Source: Auanema rhodensis (taxonomy: Eukaryota > Nematoda > Chromadorea > Rhabditida > Rhabditidae). Taken from it: DNA of 64,000 nucleotides. A program made the translations under genes and the position numbers. The notes under the pieces were generated by a model. The model ran no database searches and was not told where the DNA came from. It was given only the letters and a program-made list of their open reading frames with translations. Shown here piece after piece: positions 43,301 to 51,917 of this stretch (position 1 is the stretch's first letter; each line of letters begins with the position of its first letter). Location of the stretch: positions 11,408,001 to 11,472,000 of the forward strand of contig OZ059899.1 of NCBI GenBank assembly GCA_964057225.1, written 5' to 3'.

Positions 43301-45168
43301 GTTTGTCCTAGGCTTGGCTTGGCCTTTGTAGCTTTTTGGAAGCTGACTGTGTTGATAGGTCCTGTGAGAATCTTCTTTGTCCATAAGTTGGCAATGATTT
43401 CGGACTTGGTTCCGATGATCTTTGCTTCCACTTTATTGAGTTTCTCAATAGAGGTTGTGTTTCCGAAGGTTTTTATCTTTACTCGCTTCGTTTGGATTAC
43501 GGTAAGCTGAAGCTCTTTAGCGAGGTCTTCTTCGATGAAGGATGTGTCTGATCCGCTATCAAGTATAGCGGGCACAGCAATGGTCTTATCCCCTTTGAAG
43601 ATGTTGATCGTCCCTACCGGGAGTAGAGCGTTGTAAAACTGTTGGTCCTGTTGTTGAGTAGCGAACTGAATGATGTGTTCTTCCTCGTTGTAATCATCTT
43701 CCATGGGAGTGCTGCTTAACATATTCACTTTGGAAGTCTTCTTTCTTCCGTAGCAGAGGACTTCCAAGTGTTTTTCGCCACACTTGGAGCATGTGCGTTT
43801 GCTGGGGCAGTTCTCTGTGTTGTGAGACTTGCGTAGACAGTTGTGGCAGCGTTTTTCTTGAGTCAGAATGGTCTGACGTTCTTTCTTCGTCTTCGGAGTG
43901 TCGCAGTCCCAGGGAGCGTGGGGTTTCTGACAGAAGATGCAGCTTGTTGTTTTTGCTGCTGTTTTTCTCATCTCAGGTCGTGGGCGCTGAGGTGTCGACA
44001 CGTTGTTGGGCCTTGGGCCTGTGAAGCTGTTTGGACGTTGGATGGGTTTCTCAAATCGATCAGCAGCAAAGATTTTTACCTTGTTTTGTTGGCGAAGGTA
44101 TCTTTGAAGTGTCGATACTAGTGTTCCAATGCTGGGCCTTGTGTCGAGCGTTTTGTAGAGCTCTTGAGTAATGCTGCCTGGTAGCTTGCTGTGTAGAAGT
44201 ACAATAGCAAGAGCGTTTAGCGCTTCGTGTGGATTGGTTTCTGTTTGGCGAAAGATACCGGATATCTTGTCGGCCATGAACAGAAGGTCTCTGTTGCTCG
44301 TGGAGCGTGGTTGGATTTGTACGAAATCCAACATTAGGTGTTGGAGGATGTTGTCGTTGTCATCGTACAAATCATGGAGGAAGCAGACGGCAGCGTCATA
44401 GGAGTCTTCGTTCGTTGGGAACGAAGAGAGCTGAGCGGCTGCTTCACCGACAAGAGATTGGCGTAGGTAGTTAAATTTCTCGATTGTCGGTATGTTAGCC
44501 GAGTGGATGAGTCGGTTGAACAAACTCCAGAAGTTGCGCCAGTTCTTCACATTTCCGTCAAACTTAGGGATGTCTACAGGTTTGACCGTGGGTCTCAGTC
44601 TGTAGGACTCCCTGTACGCTATTGGTAGCGGTTCGTTTCCCAACTGAGCTTGAGTCGGTTGGGTGAGGTCTGGCCTCTGAACTTCAGTTGTGAGCGGAAT
44701 GTTGGCAATGGGCTGGGCAGACGGCGCAGAAGAAGTTTGTTCTTCTTCCGGGTCTTGAGCTCGCATTGCAGAGACTTGGTCTCTTAGCGCGGAGGTATAT
44801 CCACGTAGGGTGGATATGTGTCTCCGGAGAGTATCCTCGTTAGCGAGGATTCTCTCTTGATCTTCAGAGTTAAGATCTTCGGTAATATTGTTCAACTCCT
44901 CAATGAGGGAGTTGATCATGTTGATGTCAAGGTCAATAGCCAGCATCTCTTTTTCACGAAGTTCAATCATCCAGGTCATTTTGTTTGACTGGAGATTGAT
45001 TTGACGAGTCATGAAAGATTTTCTTCGTCCGTCCTGTTTTTGAAGCTTAGTCAAAAACGAAGTACACCTAGCGATCCAAGCGTTGGCCCGAGAGGTATCG
45101 GAAGCCTCGGCCTCATGCACCATGTTTTGACTGGAATCCTTTGAAGTAGGAGAGCGTAAAACAGGCAT
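37273..45168 (-). CDS. BEL/Pao Gag-Pol-Env polyprotein, right copy
   Basis: 2631 codons, no difference from the left copy noticed. All enzymatic signatures are present (protease DSGSD, RT YVDN, RNase H, integrase zinc motif and D,D,E). Its 5' LTR is the complete one at 45123-45981, so this copy has the conventional layout. Codon use and length are as expected for an intact BEL/Pao element carrying env. Confidence 0.9.
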   Translation of the reverse strand: MPVLRSPTSKDSSQNMVHEAEASDTSRANAWIARCTSFLTKLQKQDGRRKSFMTRQINLQSNKMTWMIELREKEMLAIDLDINMINSLIEELNNITEDLNSEDQERILANEDTLRRHISTLRGYTSALRDQVSAMRAQDPEEEQTSSAPSAQPIANIPLTTEVQRPDLTQPTQAQLGNEPLPIAYRESYRLRPTVKPVDIPKFDGNVKNWRNFWSLFNRLIHSANIPTIEKFNYLRQSLVGEAAAQLSSFPTNEDSYDAAVCFLHDLYDDNDNILQHLMLDFVQIQPRSTSNRDLLFMADKISGIFRQTETNPHEALNALAIVLLHSKLPGSITQELYKTLDTRPSIGTLVSTLQRYLRQQNKVKIFAADRFEKPIQRPNSFTGPRPNNVSTPQRPRPEMRKTAAKTTSCIFCQKPHAPWDCDTPKTKKERQTILTQEKRCHNCLRKSHNTENCPSKRTCSKCGEKHLEVLCYGRKKTSKVNMLSSTPMEDDYNEEEHIIQFATQQQDQQFYNALLPVGTINIFKGDKTIAVPAILDSGSDTSFIEEDLAKELQLTVIQTKRVKIKTFGNTTSIEKLNKVEAKIIGTKSEIIANLWTKKILTGPINTVSFQKATKAKPSLGQTFKITPRILIGSDLMWQALTSVEQLNPDNIIIHTQFGDFITGQTTDKKSISAYSVITGESSIPIQKWNKSFIEEHMEFTGTEQEEREARDKLILDQFNASIQKKEDGYYVSFPWKENAHLLPDNRALALKRLTSLALKLSNQPQLLQQYNNIIEEQLNSGIIEEATDPYPNAHRIHYIAHQAVITPQKETTKLRIVYDASGHYQNKPSLNDVIHQGPLILPSLIGMILRFRCGPIAMIADVKKAFLQIRLHESERDATRFFWLNDINQPITPENIRTLRFCRVPFGINASPFLLSATIRYHLMQRSHENFLAHQIKENLYVDNLLLACDSSEKICLWYQDIKDIFAEMNMTLQEFISNDATFNNNLSMEEKNSSTTPKVLGLPWDTKTDQWIIETKITETKPTKRGITQAIASIFDPMGMICPSLHPLRLFLQSLWTENFDWDTTLPHELQQKWKELSDNFHMVKAIPRSLPSDPTNSYHLVTCTDSSGSALGFCVYILSASTRKPRLMFAKSKLHSKSSSITIPKAEISALTIGVSNTLKIAKEIRGNIKIETATFLSDSEIALAWIRQKPDQKTTGVLVQNRIKEINECAEQLEDMEIKTFFGYINTKDNPADIATRGCTTAELSDHYWWNPQAQLERAINGPLFTLPQNEVNVHMTTTDDDPNEEPWISDCSSWTQAQEKWIATHYPLTEARTPQHYEEAELNLLHLHQRNLMVRLTAAQRNDLRPLLRDHLWHSRGRMENAELEQSAKLPIIILPKTPTARLLIEHFHEKFHKSTAHTMAEVRQKYWIPQLRSQTQAVIRKCANCQRLNNRPFTYPPSGNVPSRRLQRSQPFKHVGLDYFGPITVKDGNTKVWSCIYTCTVTRLIHLEVIHNLTTTAFLNCLRKIWARRGCPSSITCDNASTFELGQKVANKLFTTTDSGNQYKIRWHNITPYAPWQGGFYERLIRSVKEALYKTLHSTPTTEELTITLAECEATINTRPLTYIGTDTNKDEIIRPCDFIYKDIDLNISVESEEEMDEDYIDSPALQTQADTERAIHSSRKRTNKFWELWTDLYLKEIRATHHHNISVKKAGTKLTPSIGQIVLINELPIPRHKWSTGKIIQVHPDRSGNIREATLISETGREIKRPVNLLHPLEISDNEIPEKLKGNATPEEQVHEERRTNLRNLPRVWYGDTTNTLLTFFTILAIFGPMASANPTISCNSHGVHIQGISTANQQVCIQNTCFNSSNNGDVTLPTAEILTDYQVSWTFFHNSRLQHMFLTCPGVHFCSTVTCTFCTATLLNPSCWPWTSILLLTLIVYMITALCYGLLYTPWVIGKPIRLWCYIIFSLTLTIGRKLKKLFSKRRQSVIPLLAIILLEIGNTSACQELNMISTKESSCTQNECRIRTSERLTISPYTQEACLSFTNNEDKITFLRIQWIKSTYSCEVNSLYFTRESITQVQDSKRCPRTGSCQETKCAMIREDTKINELTMANQYPGQTFCTESCGGIGCGCFYPSSGCLFYRTYMKPTDKSIYEVFTCTEWSQSTQMLLTYQNGTNIITRNITLHGDLITSLSPFKIALTSITSPVIPAMQYKFIRNLTKTAVWNQPATLSCSSREKAIKMECQATPHCDCSPAEDTVNCRCKDYSLNTSFENVKSALPLITPAYSIESSNRKVHITVNRNIMAELHITIDGKFQNSFNYSSEFCDITDSMLTGCYNCQNGAQAKIICSSSTNTLAATTCEGTAFMLHCSPEGTMNTIRLPMTTASPRTQCSYTCGKQTKSFLLTGILYYVNNMEDLNKHYVDGNHSSIHESVISFPWPDITHFYDIYLNWYRELLFCLILILSALAISYYIMTTYSIAIASNTLFFAIRIIKTTLRLPIITLRFLRRLLFLITQRKTHVAIILLFLIMSTHANTIRDTLASSAERKQSYLRLSLDKRNDYYKGLLQSMDLSLKTLFQLEAITNTPARDIQLAATDILCYFIKIKDFINTARTYNVFEKELTDLQLFGNEKRLTETTHRKKEKL
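45104..45122 (-). other. Candidate primer-binding site, right copy
   Basis: Same TGGTGCATGAGG start directly after the right LTR. It overlaps the possible ATG (codon 16) of the polyprotein. Confidence 0.45.
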
Positions 45169-45981
45169 GGGTGGTTCAGTGGATTTGAAGTGTAGAGAAC
45201 GAGAACGCTAGGTTACTTGGACAACGATTTATTAAGAGAGAACTGGTAAAGACAACAGTGACAAAAATAGGAATATAGATGAATACGATACGAAGCAAGA
45301 ATACAAAGTAAATATGGAGCAGCAGCAACAGCAGAACGACGCTCGGAGCGGTCGTTGGATCAAGAGGTCAAGAATGGGAAAAGCTGCGAGCTTATATACG
45401 AATTCTACCGGGCGATATACAATACATATTAATGATGGCATGAAGAAATAGAGAAATAATTTACAACAAGAATACGAAATAATATATAATAAATGAAATA
45501 TAAAATAATCTAGGAATAATAGATACGTGGGCTGAATATTAGAATAGAATAGAATATAGAGAGAATACAGCATTTTGCCACAGATTGAATGTGCCTTCTG
45601 CTGTAAGTTGTGGGGGCAGGCTAAGTGTAGATGAGTCATGTCTTATCCTGTGCGGCATCTCCCAGATTTTGCAGGATGCGCGAGTGGGCGAATGAGTCAT
45701 GAGCCATTTAGACCTCGATTGCAACTTACAAGATTATTGATTAAGCTAAACGAATTCTTAAGATTAAAATAGACTATAGGCAATAAGAGAACAAGATTAA
45801 CATAAAAGGTTAAGATGGATAGATGTGTTTAAGAGACAATAATGAAGGAACATCTGGTGAGTAATCGGATAAACTTGCATGTGTGTGTGCGGCACGTATG
45901 AGTCATAGGTGAATAAAATAGTGGGAATAAAGTGCATCGTTGTCCAAAAAGAGTATGGGAAAGATGGAGTGCGTTCGCACA
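45123..45981 (-). repeat. LTR (right; 5' LTR of right copy)
   Basis: Third 859-bp copy. At 45982 the interrupted tRNA unit resumes with the duplicated GTTTT. Confidence 0.9.
45391..45398 (-). promoter_or_regulatory. Candidate LTR TATA box
   Basis: TATATAAG on the minus strand, about 160 nt before an AATAAA signal (45228-45233). This is the spacing expected of a U3-R promoter. Equivalent boxes lie at 27305-27312 and 36348-36355. Confidence 0.5.
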
Positions 45982-46422
45982 GTTTTTTGAACAGCTTTTT
46001 TATATTTCTTTTTTCACTATGAGAGAACTTATATTTATTGCTTTTTCAAAATTTTCCATTTTTAACATTATACATCTTGACTATCACACATTGAGAACAA
46101 CAGTTGGCAATGTTGGTTGTACCGTCATATTTCATGCAGTTAGATTTTCAGACACATTAATACCTTTGACCATTCTTCTTATGAGTTTTGTAACGATAGA
46201 TCGTAATAGGAAATAGGAAATGAATTGCTATAATATGAAAAAATACAAGACATAGTCAACATTGATTTCCCCAAATAGTATCATGTTTGCTTGTTATTCA
46301 ATTAGAACACTTATTTTTTGATTGTTTTCTTGAAATATTCTTTTTTTTCTTTAACAAAGTTATGACTGAGATCAAAATTTGAACTTACTTTTGAACAATT
46401 AAACAGAAATTTAAAAAATATT

Positions 46423-46496
46423 TGCCGCCAGCAGGGGTCGAACCTGCGACCTTGGGCTTATTAGACCCACGCTCTAACCGACTGAGCTATGGCGGC
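46423..46496 (-). tRNA. tRNA-Ile(AAT)
   Basis: Full length, class b with a private CCACAAAAG flank. Confidence 0.95.
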
Positions 46497-47095
46497 CACA
46501 AAAGTACGAAATAACAAAGCGCTGATTATAGGAAACGTGAATGAATGCAGATATTCTCAATTCCGATTCATTAACTAGATCGTGGTCAGCATTTTACAAC
46601 ATTGATAAAATAGAAACTGAGAAAAAAACATCAACAAATGACACTATTAACTTGGTTTTTTGAACAGCTTTTTTATATTTCTTTTTTCACTATGAGAGAA
46701 CTTATATTTATTGCTTTTTCAAAATTTTCCATTTTTAACATTATACATCTTGACTATCACACATTGAGAACAACAGTTGGCAATGTTGGTTGTCACGTCA
46801 TATTTCATGCAGTTAGATTTTCAGACACATTAATACCTTTGACCATTCTTCTTATGAGTTTTGTAACGATAGATCGTAATAGGAAATAGGAAATGAATTG
46901 CTATAATATGAAAAAATACAAGACAAAGTCAACATTGATTTCCCCAAATAGTATCATGTTTGCTTGTTATTCAATTAGAACACTTATTTTTTGATTGTTT
47001 TCTTGAAATATTCTTTTTTTTCTTTAACAAAGTTATGACTGAGATCAAAATTTGAACTTACTTTTGAACAATTAAACAGAAATTTAAAAAATATT

Positions 47096-47169
47096 TGCCG
47101 CCAGCAGGGGTCGAACCTGCGACCTTGGGCTTATTAAACCCACGCTCTAACCGACTGAGCTATGGCGGC
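47096..47169 (-). tRNA. tRNA-Ile(AAT), T at position 32
   Basis: Full length, class a. Shares the TTAAACCC and GATTATGGG variants with the copy at 26128. Confidence 0.93.
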
Positions 47170-47757
47170 TACGAAAGTACGAAATAACAAAGCGCTGATT
47201 ATGGGAAACGTGAATGAATGCAGATATTCTCAATTCCGATTCATTAACTAGATCGTGGTCAGCATTTTACAACATTGATAAAATAGAAACTGAGAAAAAA
47301 ACATCAACAAATGACACTATTAACTTGGTTTTTTGAACAGCTTTTTTATATTTCTTTTTCACTATGAGAGAACTTATATTTATTGCTTTTTCAAAATTTT
47401 CCATTTTTAACATTATACATCTTGACTATCACACATTGAGAACAACAGTTGGCAATGTTGGTTGTCACGTCATATTTCATGCAGTTAGATTTTCAGACAC
47501 ATTAATACCTTTGACCATTCTCATGAGTTTTGTAACGATAGATCGTAATAGGAAATGAATTGCTATAATATGAAAAAATACAAGACATAGTCAACATTGA
47601 TTTCCCCAAATAGTATCATGTTTGCTTGTTATTCAATTAGAACACTTATTTTTTGATTGTTTTCTTGAAATATTCTTTTTTTTCTTTAACAAAGTTATGA
47701 CTGAGATCAAAATTTGAACTTACTTTTGAACAATTAAACAGAAATTTAAAAAATATT

Positions 47758-47774
47758 TGCCGCCAGCAGGGGTC
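47758..47774 (-). pseudogene. tRNA-Ile 3' remnant at inversion junction
   Basis: Only the discriminator, 3' acceptor strand and part of the T arm remain. At 47775 the sequence becomes the same repeat in inverted orientation. Confidence 0.85.
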
Positions 47775-47914
47775 TTTTGATGTTTTTTTCTCAGTTTCTA
47801 TTTTATCAATGTTGTAAAATGCTGACCACGATCTAGTTAATGAATCGGAATTGAGAATATCTGCATTCATTCACGTTTCCTATAATCAGCGCTTTGTTAT
47901 TTCGTACTTTCGTA

Positions 47915-47988
47915 GCCGCCATAGCTCAGTCGGTTAGAGCTTGGGTCTAATAAGCCCAAGGTCGCAGGTTCGACCCCTGCTGGCGGCA
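47915..47988 (+). tRNA. tRNA-Ile(AAT), position 26 variant
   Basis: Full length on the plus strand. The base after the D stem is T where minus-strand copies have G (GAGCTTGGG against GAGCGTGGG). The T6 terminator follows at 47994-47999. Confidence 0.93.
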
Positions 47989-48580
47989 AATATTTTTTAA
48001 ATTTCTGTTTAATTGTTCAAAAGTAAGTTCAAATTTTGATCTCAGTCATAACTTTGTTAAAGAAAAAAAAGAATATTTCAAGAAAACAATCAAAAAATAA
48101 GTGTTCTAATTGAATAACAAGCAAACATGATACTATTTGGGGAAATCAATGTTGACTATGTCTTGTATTTTTTCATATTATAGCAATTCATTTCCTATTA
48201 CGATCTATCGTTACAAAACTCATAAGAAGAATGGTCAAAGGTATTAATGTGTCTGAAAATCTAACTGCATGAAATATGACGTGACAACCAACATCGCCAA
48301 CTGTTGTTCTCAATGTGTAATAGTCAAGATGTATAATGTTAAAAATGGAAAATTTTGAAAAAGCAATAAATATAAGTTCTCTCATAGTGAAAAAAGAAAT
48401 ATAAAAAAGCTGTTCAAAAAACCAAGTTAATAGTGTCATTTGTTGATGTTTTTTTCTCAGTTTCTATTTTATCAATGTTGTAAAATGCTGACCACGATCT
48501 AGTTAATGAATCGGAATTGAGAATATCTGCATTCATTCACGTTTCCTATAATCAGCGCTTTGTTATTTCGTACTTTCGTA

Positions 48581-48654
48581 GCCGCCATAGCTCAGTCGGT
48601 TAGAGCTTGGGTCTAATAAGCCCAAGGTCGCAGGTTCGACCCCTGCTGGCGGCA
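48581..48654 (+). tRNA. tRNA-Ile(AAT), position 26 variant
   Basis: Full length on the plus strand, 666 bp from the previous inverted gene and with the same G26-to-T change, so the two inverted units share a recent ancestor. Confidence 0.93.
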
Positions 48655-49113
48655 AATATTTTTTAAATTTCTGTTTAATTGTTCAAAAGTAAGTTCAAAT
48701 TTTGATCTCAGTCATAACTTTGTTAAAGAAAAAAAAGAATATTTCAAGAAAACAATCAAAAAATAAGTGTTCTAATTGAATAACAAGCAAACATGATACT
48801 ATTTGGGAAAATCAATGATGACTATGTCTTGTATTTTTTCATATTATAGCAATTCATTTCCTATTACGATCTATCGTTACAAAACTCATAAGAAGAATGG
48901 TCAAAGGTATTAATGTGTCTGAAAACCTAACTGCATGAAATATGACGTGACAACCAACATTGCCAACTGTTGTTCTCAATGTGTGATAGTCAAGATGTAT
49001 AATGTTAAAAATGGAAAATTTTGAAAAAGCAATAAATATAAGTTCTCTCATAGTGAAAAAAGAAACATAAAAAAGCTGTTCAAAAAACCAAGTTAATAGT
49101 GTCATTTGTTGAT

Positions 49114-49703
49114 CACAAAGAAAGCAGAGAACGTCATCACCACCTTTAAAGATTGAAACGAAAGCAGTACAAGCGCAAGCACATTATATTGGCTCCAAAG
49201 TAAACAACGAGATACAATATAAACAGAATATATCTCAGAGAATAGCGCAAGATCATCTACAATATGCAACTACTCTTATACAGGAAGAATTGCAAAAGCA
49301 TTTTATGGAATCTTACGAATCCATATGCGAGATACAAAATAGATATCTCGAATTGTGGCGTTCAATTCTCCAAATAGAGCCAACCATAGCAATGAGAACA
49401 ATCCTTGGCAGAGAAGACATAGCAGCGCGTTTCGTGGGCAGCGAAATAGTTCATGTTCATATATGCCTACCAATAGAGCCTAAAACCGTTCACCACTCTC
49501 ATAAAATTAATGAAACATGTTACTTAGAGACACCAGTAACAACCGAAGACAACAAATTATATTTCGCAGCACCGGGATCAAGAGATTTACTCTCGTACGG
49601 GAAAGAAATCGACTGCAAACACGTACCAACTGATATTTATGAGAAAAACGGGGAATGGATGAACATTAATGGGTCTGACTACCGCATAAGCGTATGGAGC
49701 TAG
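49114..49703 (+). pseudogene. env-like glycoprotein fragment (C-terminal ectodomain)
   Basis: Open from the junction with the tRNA repeat, so the N-terminus is missing. A helical, heptad-like region is followed by a Cys-containing segment (ETCYLETPV...DLLSYGKEIDC) with possible N-glycosylation sites (NETC, NGSD). This is the look of the membrane-proximal ectodomain of an LTR-element envelope, but I cannot name the family. The frame closes at 49701-49703 and the plausible continuation lies in the next frame, open from 49690, which implies a frameshift near 49690-49703. Confidence 0.4.
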
Positions 49704-49779
49704 TTTAGCTTCAATACGACAAAATCACGTACTAAATACGATCCACAACGACCCAAAGATAACGTCAGCCTTTATTCTT

Positions 49780-50904
49780 TTGAAAAAGGGCAGCGATTAT
49801 ATTTCGAAAGCAACTGAGTTCACAACTACAGCCTGGAATAGCATAAAACAATTCTTAATGGGGACAATTGAAAGAACCTTAATATTAATAGGATCTACTG
49901 TTCTAATCATTGCAGCAATCATAATTACCATCTTTGCCGGGAAATTCTACTTTTTCAAAGCAATGCCACTACCAGTCATGCATATTCAAAGAGCAGACAA
50001 CGAGCCCCCAGGCTACGAGGAAACTTTAGAACTCGTTAGCCGCCCAGACCAACCAATGCCAGAAAATATAATGAAGCAGTATTACCCGGCGCTCGTAACA
50101 TTCATTCCACTAGCAATACCATTTATTGCTTTTATTAAATCAAAAGAAACAAAGCTACCACTTATCTATATATCAGTGGAAGATAAGCTGATATTAGCTT
50201 TATGGGATTCAGGCTCGTCAGTCTCATATGTCAGGCTATCGACATTAAAATACCTGAACATGGCCCAACACGTCAAAAAGCGACGATTAGTGGCAATGGC
50301 AGCAAACAAAACAACGTTTACATTATACGGAAAAATAAATTTAAACATCGAAATTGCTGGCTATGAGATAGAACATACCTTTTTGGTCTCAAATGACTGT
50401 GATTGCCCAGCCCCAGCTCTTATTGGGATGGACTTCATGAGCACGCTCGACAGTGAAAACATTGACGTCAGTTTAAAACCATCGAAAAAGATGCTAGAGA
50501 TCGGAAATTACGCACTCCCTTTAATTGAACAGGACGCCATTAAACAAACGGCAATAACAGTAAATATCATCAATTTGAAGAAAAGAATCATACAACCCGA
50601 TGAAGAGTCCACTATTCCAATCAAAGCTGATAGACCACTCAAATCAAACGAAGTGGTGATATTAGGGGACAACGGAAATGCATTAGCTTCAAGTTATCCA
50701 ACAGTTTTCCGTGAGACAAGTGGAGTATATGTAGTTTTCCGTAACAATACGGACAAAACATTAGCTATGGAAGCTAATTCAGTCATAGGGCAGGCAACAA
50801 TAGGAGAAGTACCAAGCTGGCAAACAATACAAGAAGACCCTATGCAACCATATATTCCACCAGAAGCAGATTGGGAGAATTACCCCACTTTCCAAGAAAT
50901 TTAA
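49780..50904 (+). CDS. Transmembrane segment fused to Gypsy-type aspartic protease
   Basis: A 374-codon ORF (open from 49690). Residues about 33-56 form a strong transmembrane helix. Next comes a tail with PPGYEE (a PPxY-type motif), then a second hydrophobic stretch about 105-120, then a retropepsin domain with catalytic DSGSS at about 143-147 and the downstream ALIGMDF motif (about 213). Protease is normally preceded by gag, so an env-like anchor here is unusual; it could be rearranged sequence or a real env-before-pol order. It overlaps the RT ORF by 34 nt in another frame. The protease is not expected to work without restored context. Confidence 0.55.
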   Translation: MKKGSDYISKATEFTTTAWNSIKQFLMGTIERTLILIGSTVLIIAAIIITIFAGKFYFFKAMPLPVMHIQRADNEPPGYEETLELVSRPDQPMPENIMKQYYPALVTFIPLAIPFIAFIKSKETKLPLIYISVEDKLILALWDSGSSVSYVRLSTLKYLNMAQHVKKRRLVAMAANKTTFTLYGKINLNIEIAGYEIEHTFLVSNDCDCPAPALIGMDFMSTLDSENIDVSLKPSKKMLEIGNYALPLIEQDAIKQTAITVNIINLKKRIIQPDEESTIPIKADRPLKSNEVVILGDNGNALASSYPTVFRETSGVYVVFRNNTDKTLAMEANSVIGQATIGEVPSWQTIQEDPMQPYIPPEADWENYPTFQEI

Positions 50905-51899
50905 TGAATGACCTTAATCTGGATAAAGCAGATTTGAATAATGAAGACAAGCACGAGCTCACAAACATAGTTAAGAGCCATCGTGAGGCCTTTCTTAATG
51001 AAGATAGGAAGACAGGTCTATTTAAAGGACCCATTGAGCATACAATCCCACTAAGATCGGATATGGACATGCCAAGGTCAAGAATAACGAGGATTCCACT
51101 TGGTAAACAGGAAGAAGTGGAAAAGCAAGTAAAAGAAATGCTAGAGCAAGGCATAATCGAACCCTCTACATCCCTCTTCAATAGCCCTGCTGTGCTAGTG
51201 AAGAAGAAGGATGAGACATATAGGTTCGTGACAGATTTTCGAGCCCTTAATAGTGTCACGCGTAAACAAACATACGTTATACCAAGCATATCGGATATAG
51301 TTGACATGGCAGCTGGAGCTCAATTCTTCTCAAACTTCGATTTAGTATCAGGGTTTTTTCAAATATCACTACGTGAATCTGATCGTCGTTTAACAGCATT
51401 TACAACAACATCAGGCACGTATCAATATAAAAGAATGCCTATGGGTCTCTGCGGAGCCCCTCATACTTTTCAAACAGCAGTAAGATATTTGCAAAGTAAA
51501 TGCTCTTGCAAATTATTTGTATACTTGGACGATCTGCTGATAATCTCTGATACAAGAAAGCAACACCTTGAAGATATCGACGAATTATTACACGCGGTCG
51601 AAAGTTTGGGAATGAAAATTAAGTTAAAGAAATGTGCCTTTGCTCAACCAGAAGTAAAATTTCTCGGATTAATAATTGGAAGAGAAGGAATAAAACCGGA
51701 CCCTCGAAAAGTGGCTGCGATACAAGAATATCCGGCACCAAAGAACGCAACAGGCGTTCGCGCATTCTTAGGAATGGTTGGATTTTTTCGCAAATTCATT
51801 AAAGATTTTGCAAGTATCGCAAGCCCATTGTACGATTTGACAAAGACGGATACCGAATTCGCTTGGGAAAAGCAACACCAGGAAGCTGTAGATCGATAA
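50871..51899 (+). CDS. Ty3/Gypsy reverse transcriptase, left arm
   Basis: 342 codons. RT fingers and palm with FRALN, FDLVSGFFQI (first catalytic Asp) and MPMGLCGAPHTFQ. The active-site box YLDD is in LFVYLDDLLIIS, followed by KLKKCAF and FLGLIIG, and the thumb region (AFLGMVGFFRKFI). An in-frame TAA at 51897-51899 separates it from the RNase H ORF starting at 51918. The same stop is in the right arm, so it was inherited. The 5' start is probably internal to pol: the protease lies upstream in another frame, and the join needs a frameshift or is a mutation. Confidence 0.8.
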   Translation: MGELPHFPRNLMNDLNLDKADLNNEDKHELTNIVKSHREAFLNEDRKTGLFKGPIEHTIPLRSDMDMPRSRITRIPLGKQEEVEKQVKEMLEQGIIEPSTSLFNSPAVLVKKKDETYRFVTDFRALNSVTRKQTYVIPSISDIVDMAAGAQFFSNFDLVSGFFQISLRESDRRLTAFTTTSGTYQYKRMPMGLCGAPHTFQTAVRYLQSKCSCKLFVYLDDLLIISDTRKQHLEDIDELLHAVESLGMKIKLKKCAFAQPEVKFLGLIIGREGIKPDPRKVAAIQEYPAPKNATGVRAFLGMVGFFRKFIKDFASIASPLYDLTKTDTEFAWEKQHQEAVDR

Positions 51900-51917
51900 A
51901 AAAGAAGTCTCACCCAA

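Larger units (their letters stand above)
27037..45981 (-). mobile_element. Tandem BEL/Pao retrovirus-like element (three LTRs, two internal regions)
   Basis: LTR (27037-27895), internal region, LTR (36080-36938), internal region, LTR (45123-45981), with an exact period of 9043 bp; one element is 9902 bp. LTRs are 859 bp and begin TG and end CA in either sense. The host unit reads ...TTG-GTTTT before and GTTTT-TTGAAC after, where the uninterrupted unit has one GTTTT, so the target duplication is 5 bp, within the BEL/Pao range. Both internal regions and all three LTRs look identical, indicating recent formation by LTR-LTR unequal exchange, insertion of a tandem or circular form, or an assembly duplication. 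Confidence 0.92.
45982..47774. repeat. tRNA-Ile tandem repeat, block D
   Basis: Continuation of the main array after the insertion: rest of the interrupted unit, two full tRNA genes and the start of a third. The order of unit variants (GTACCGTC spacer, TTAAACCC tRNA) resembles that just left of the insertion. It ends at an inversion junction inside a tRNA gene. Confidence 0.93.
47775..49113. repeat. tRNA-Ile tandem repeat, block E (inverted)
   Basis: Two units in the opposite orientation to the rest of the array, with a few private changes (for example CATCGCC instead of CATTGCC at 48293). Ends at 49113 against the Gypsy-like element. Confidence 0.93.
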
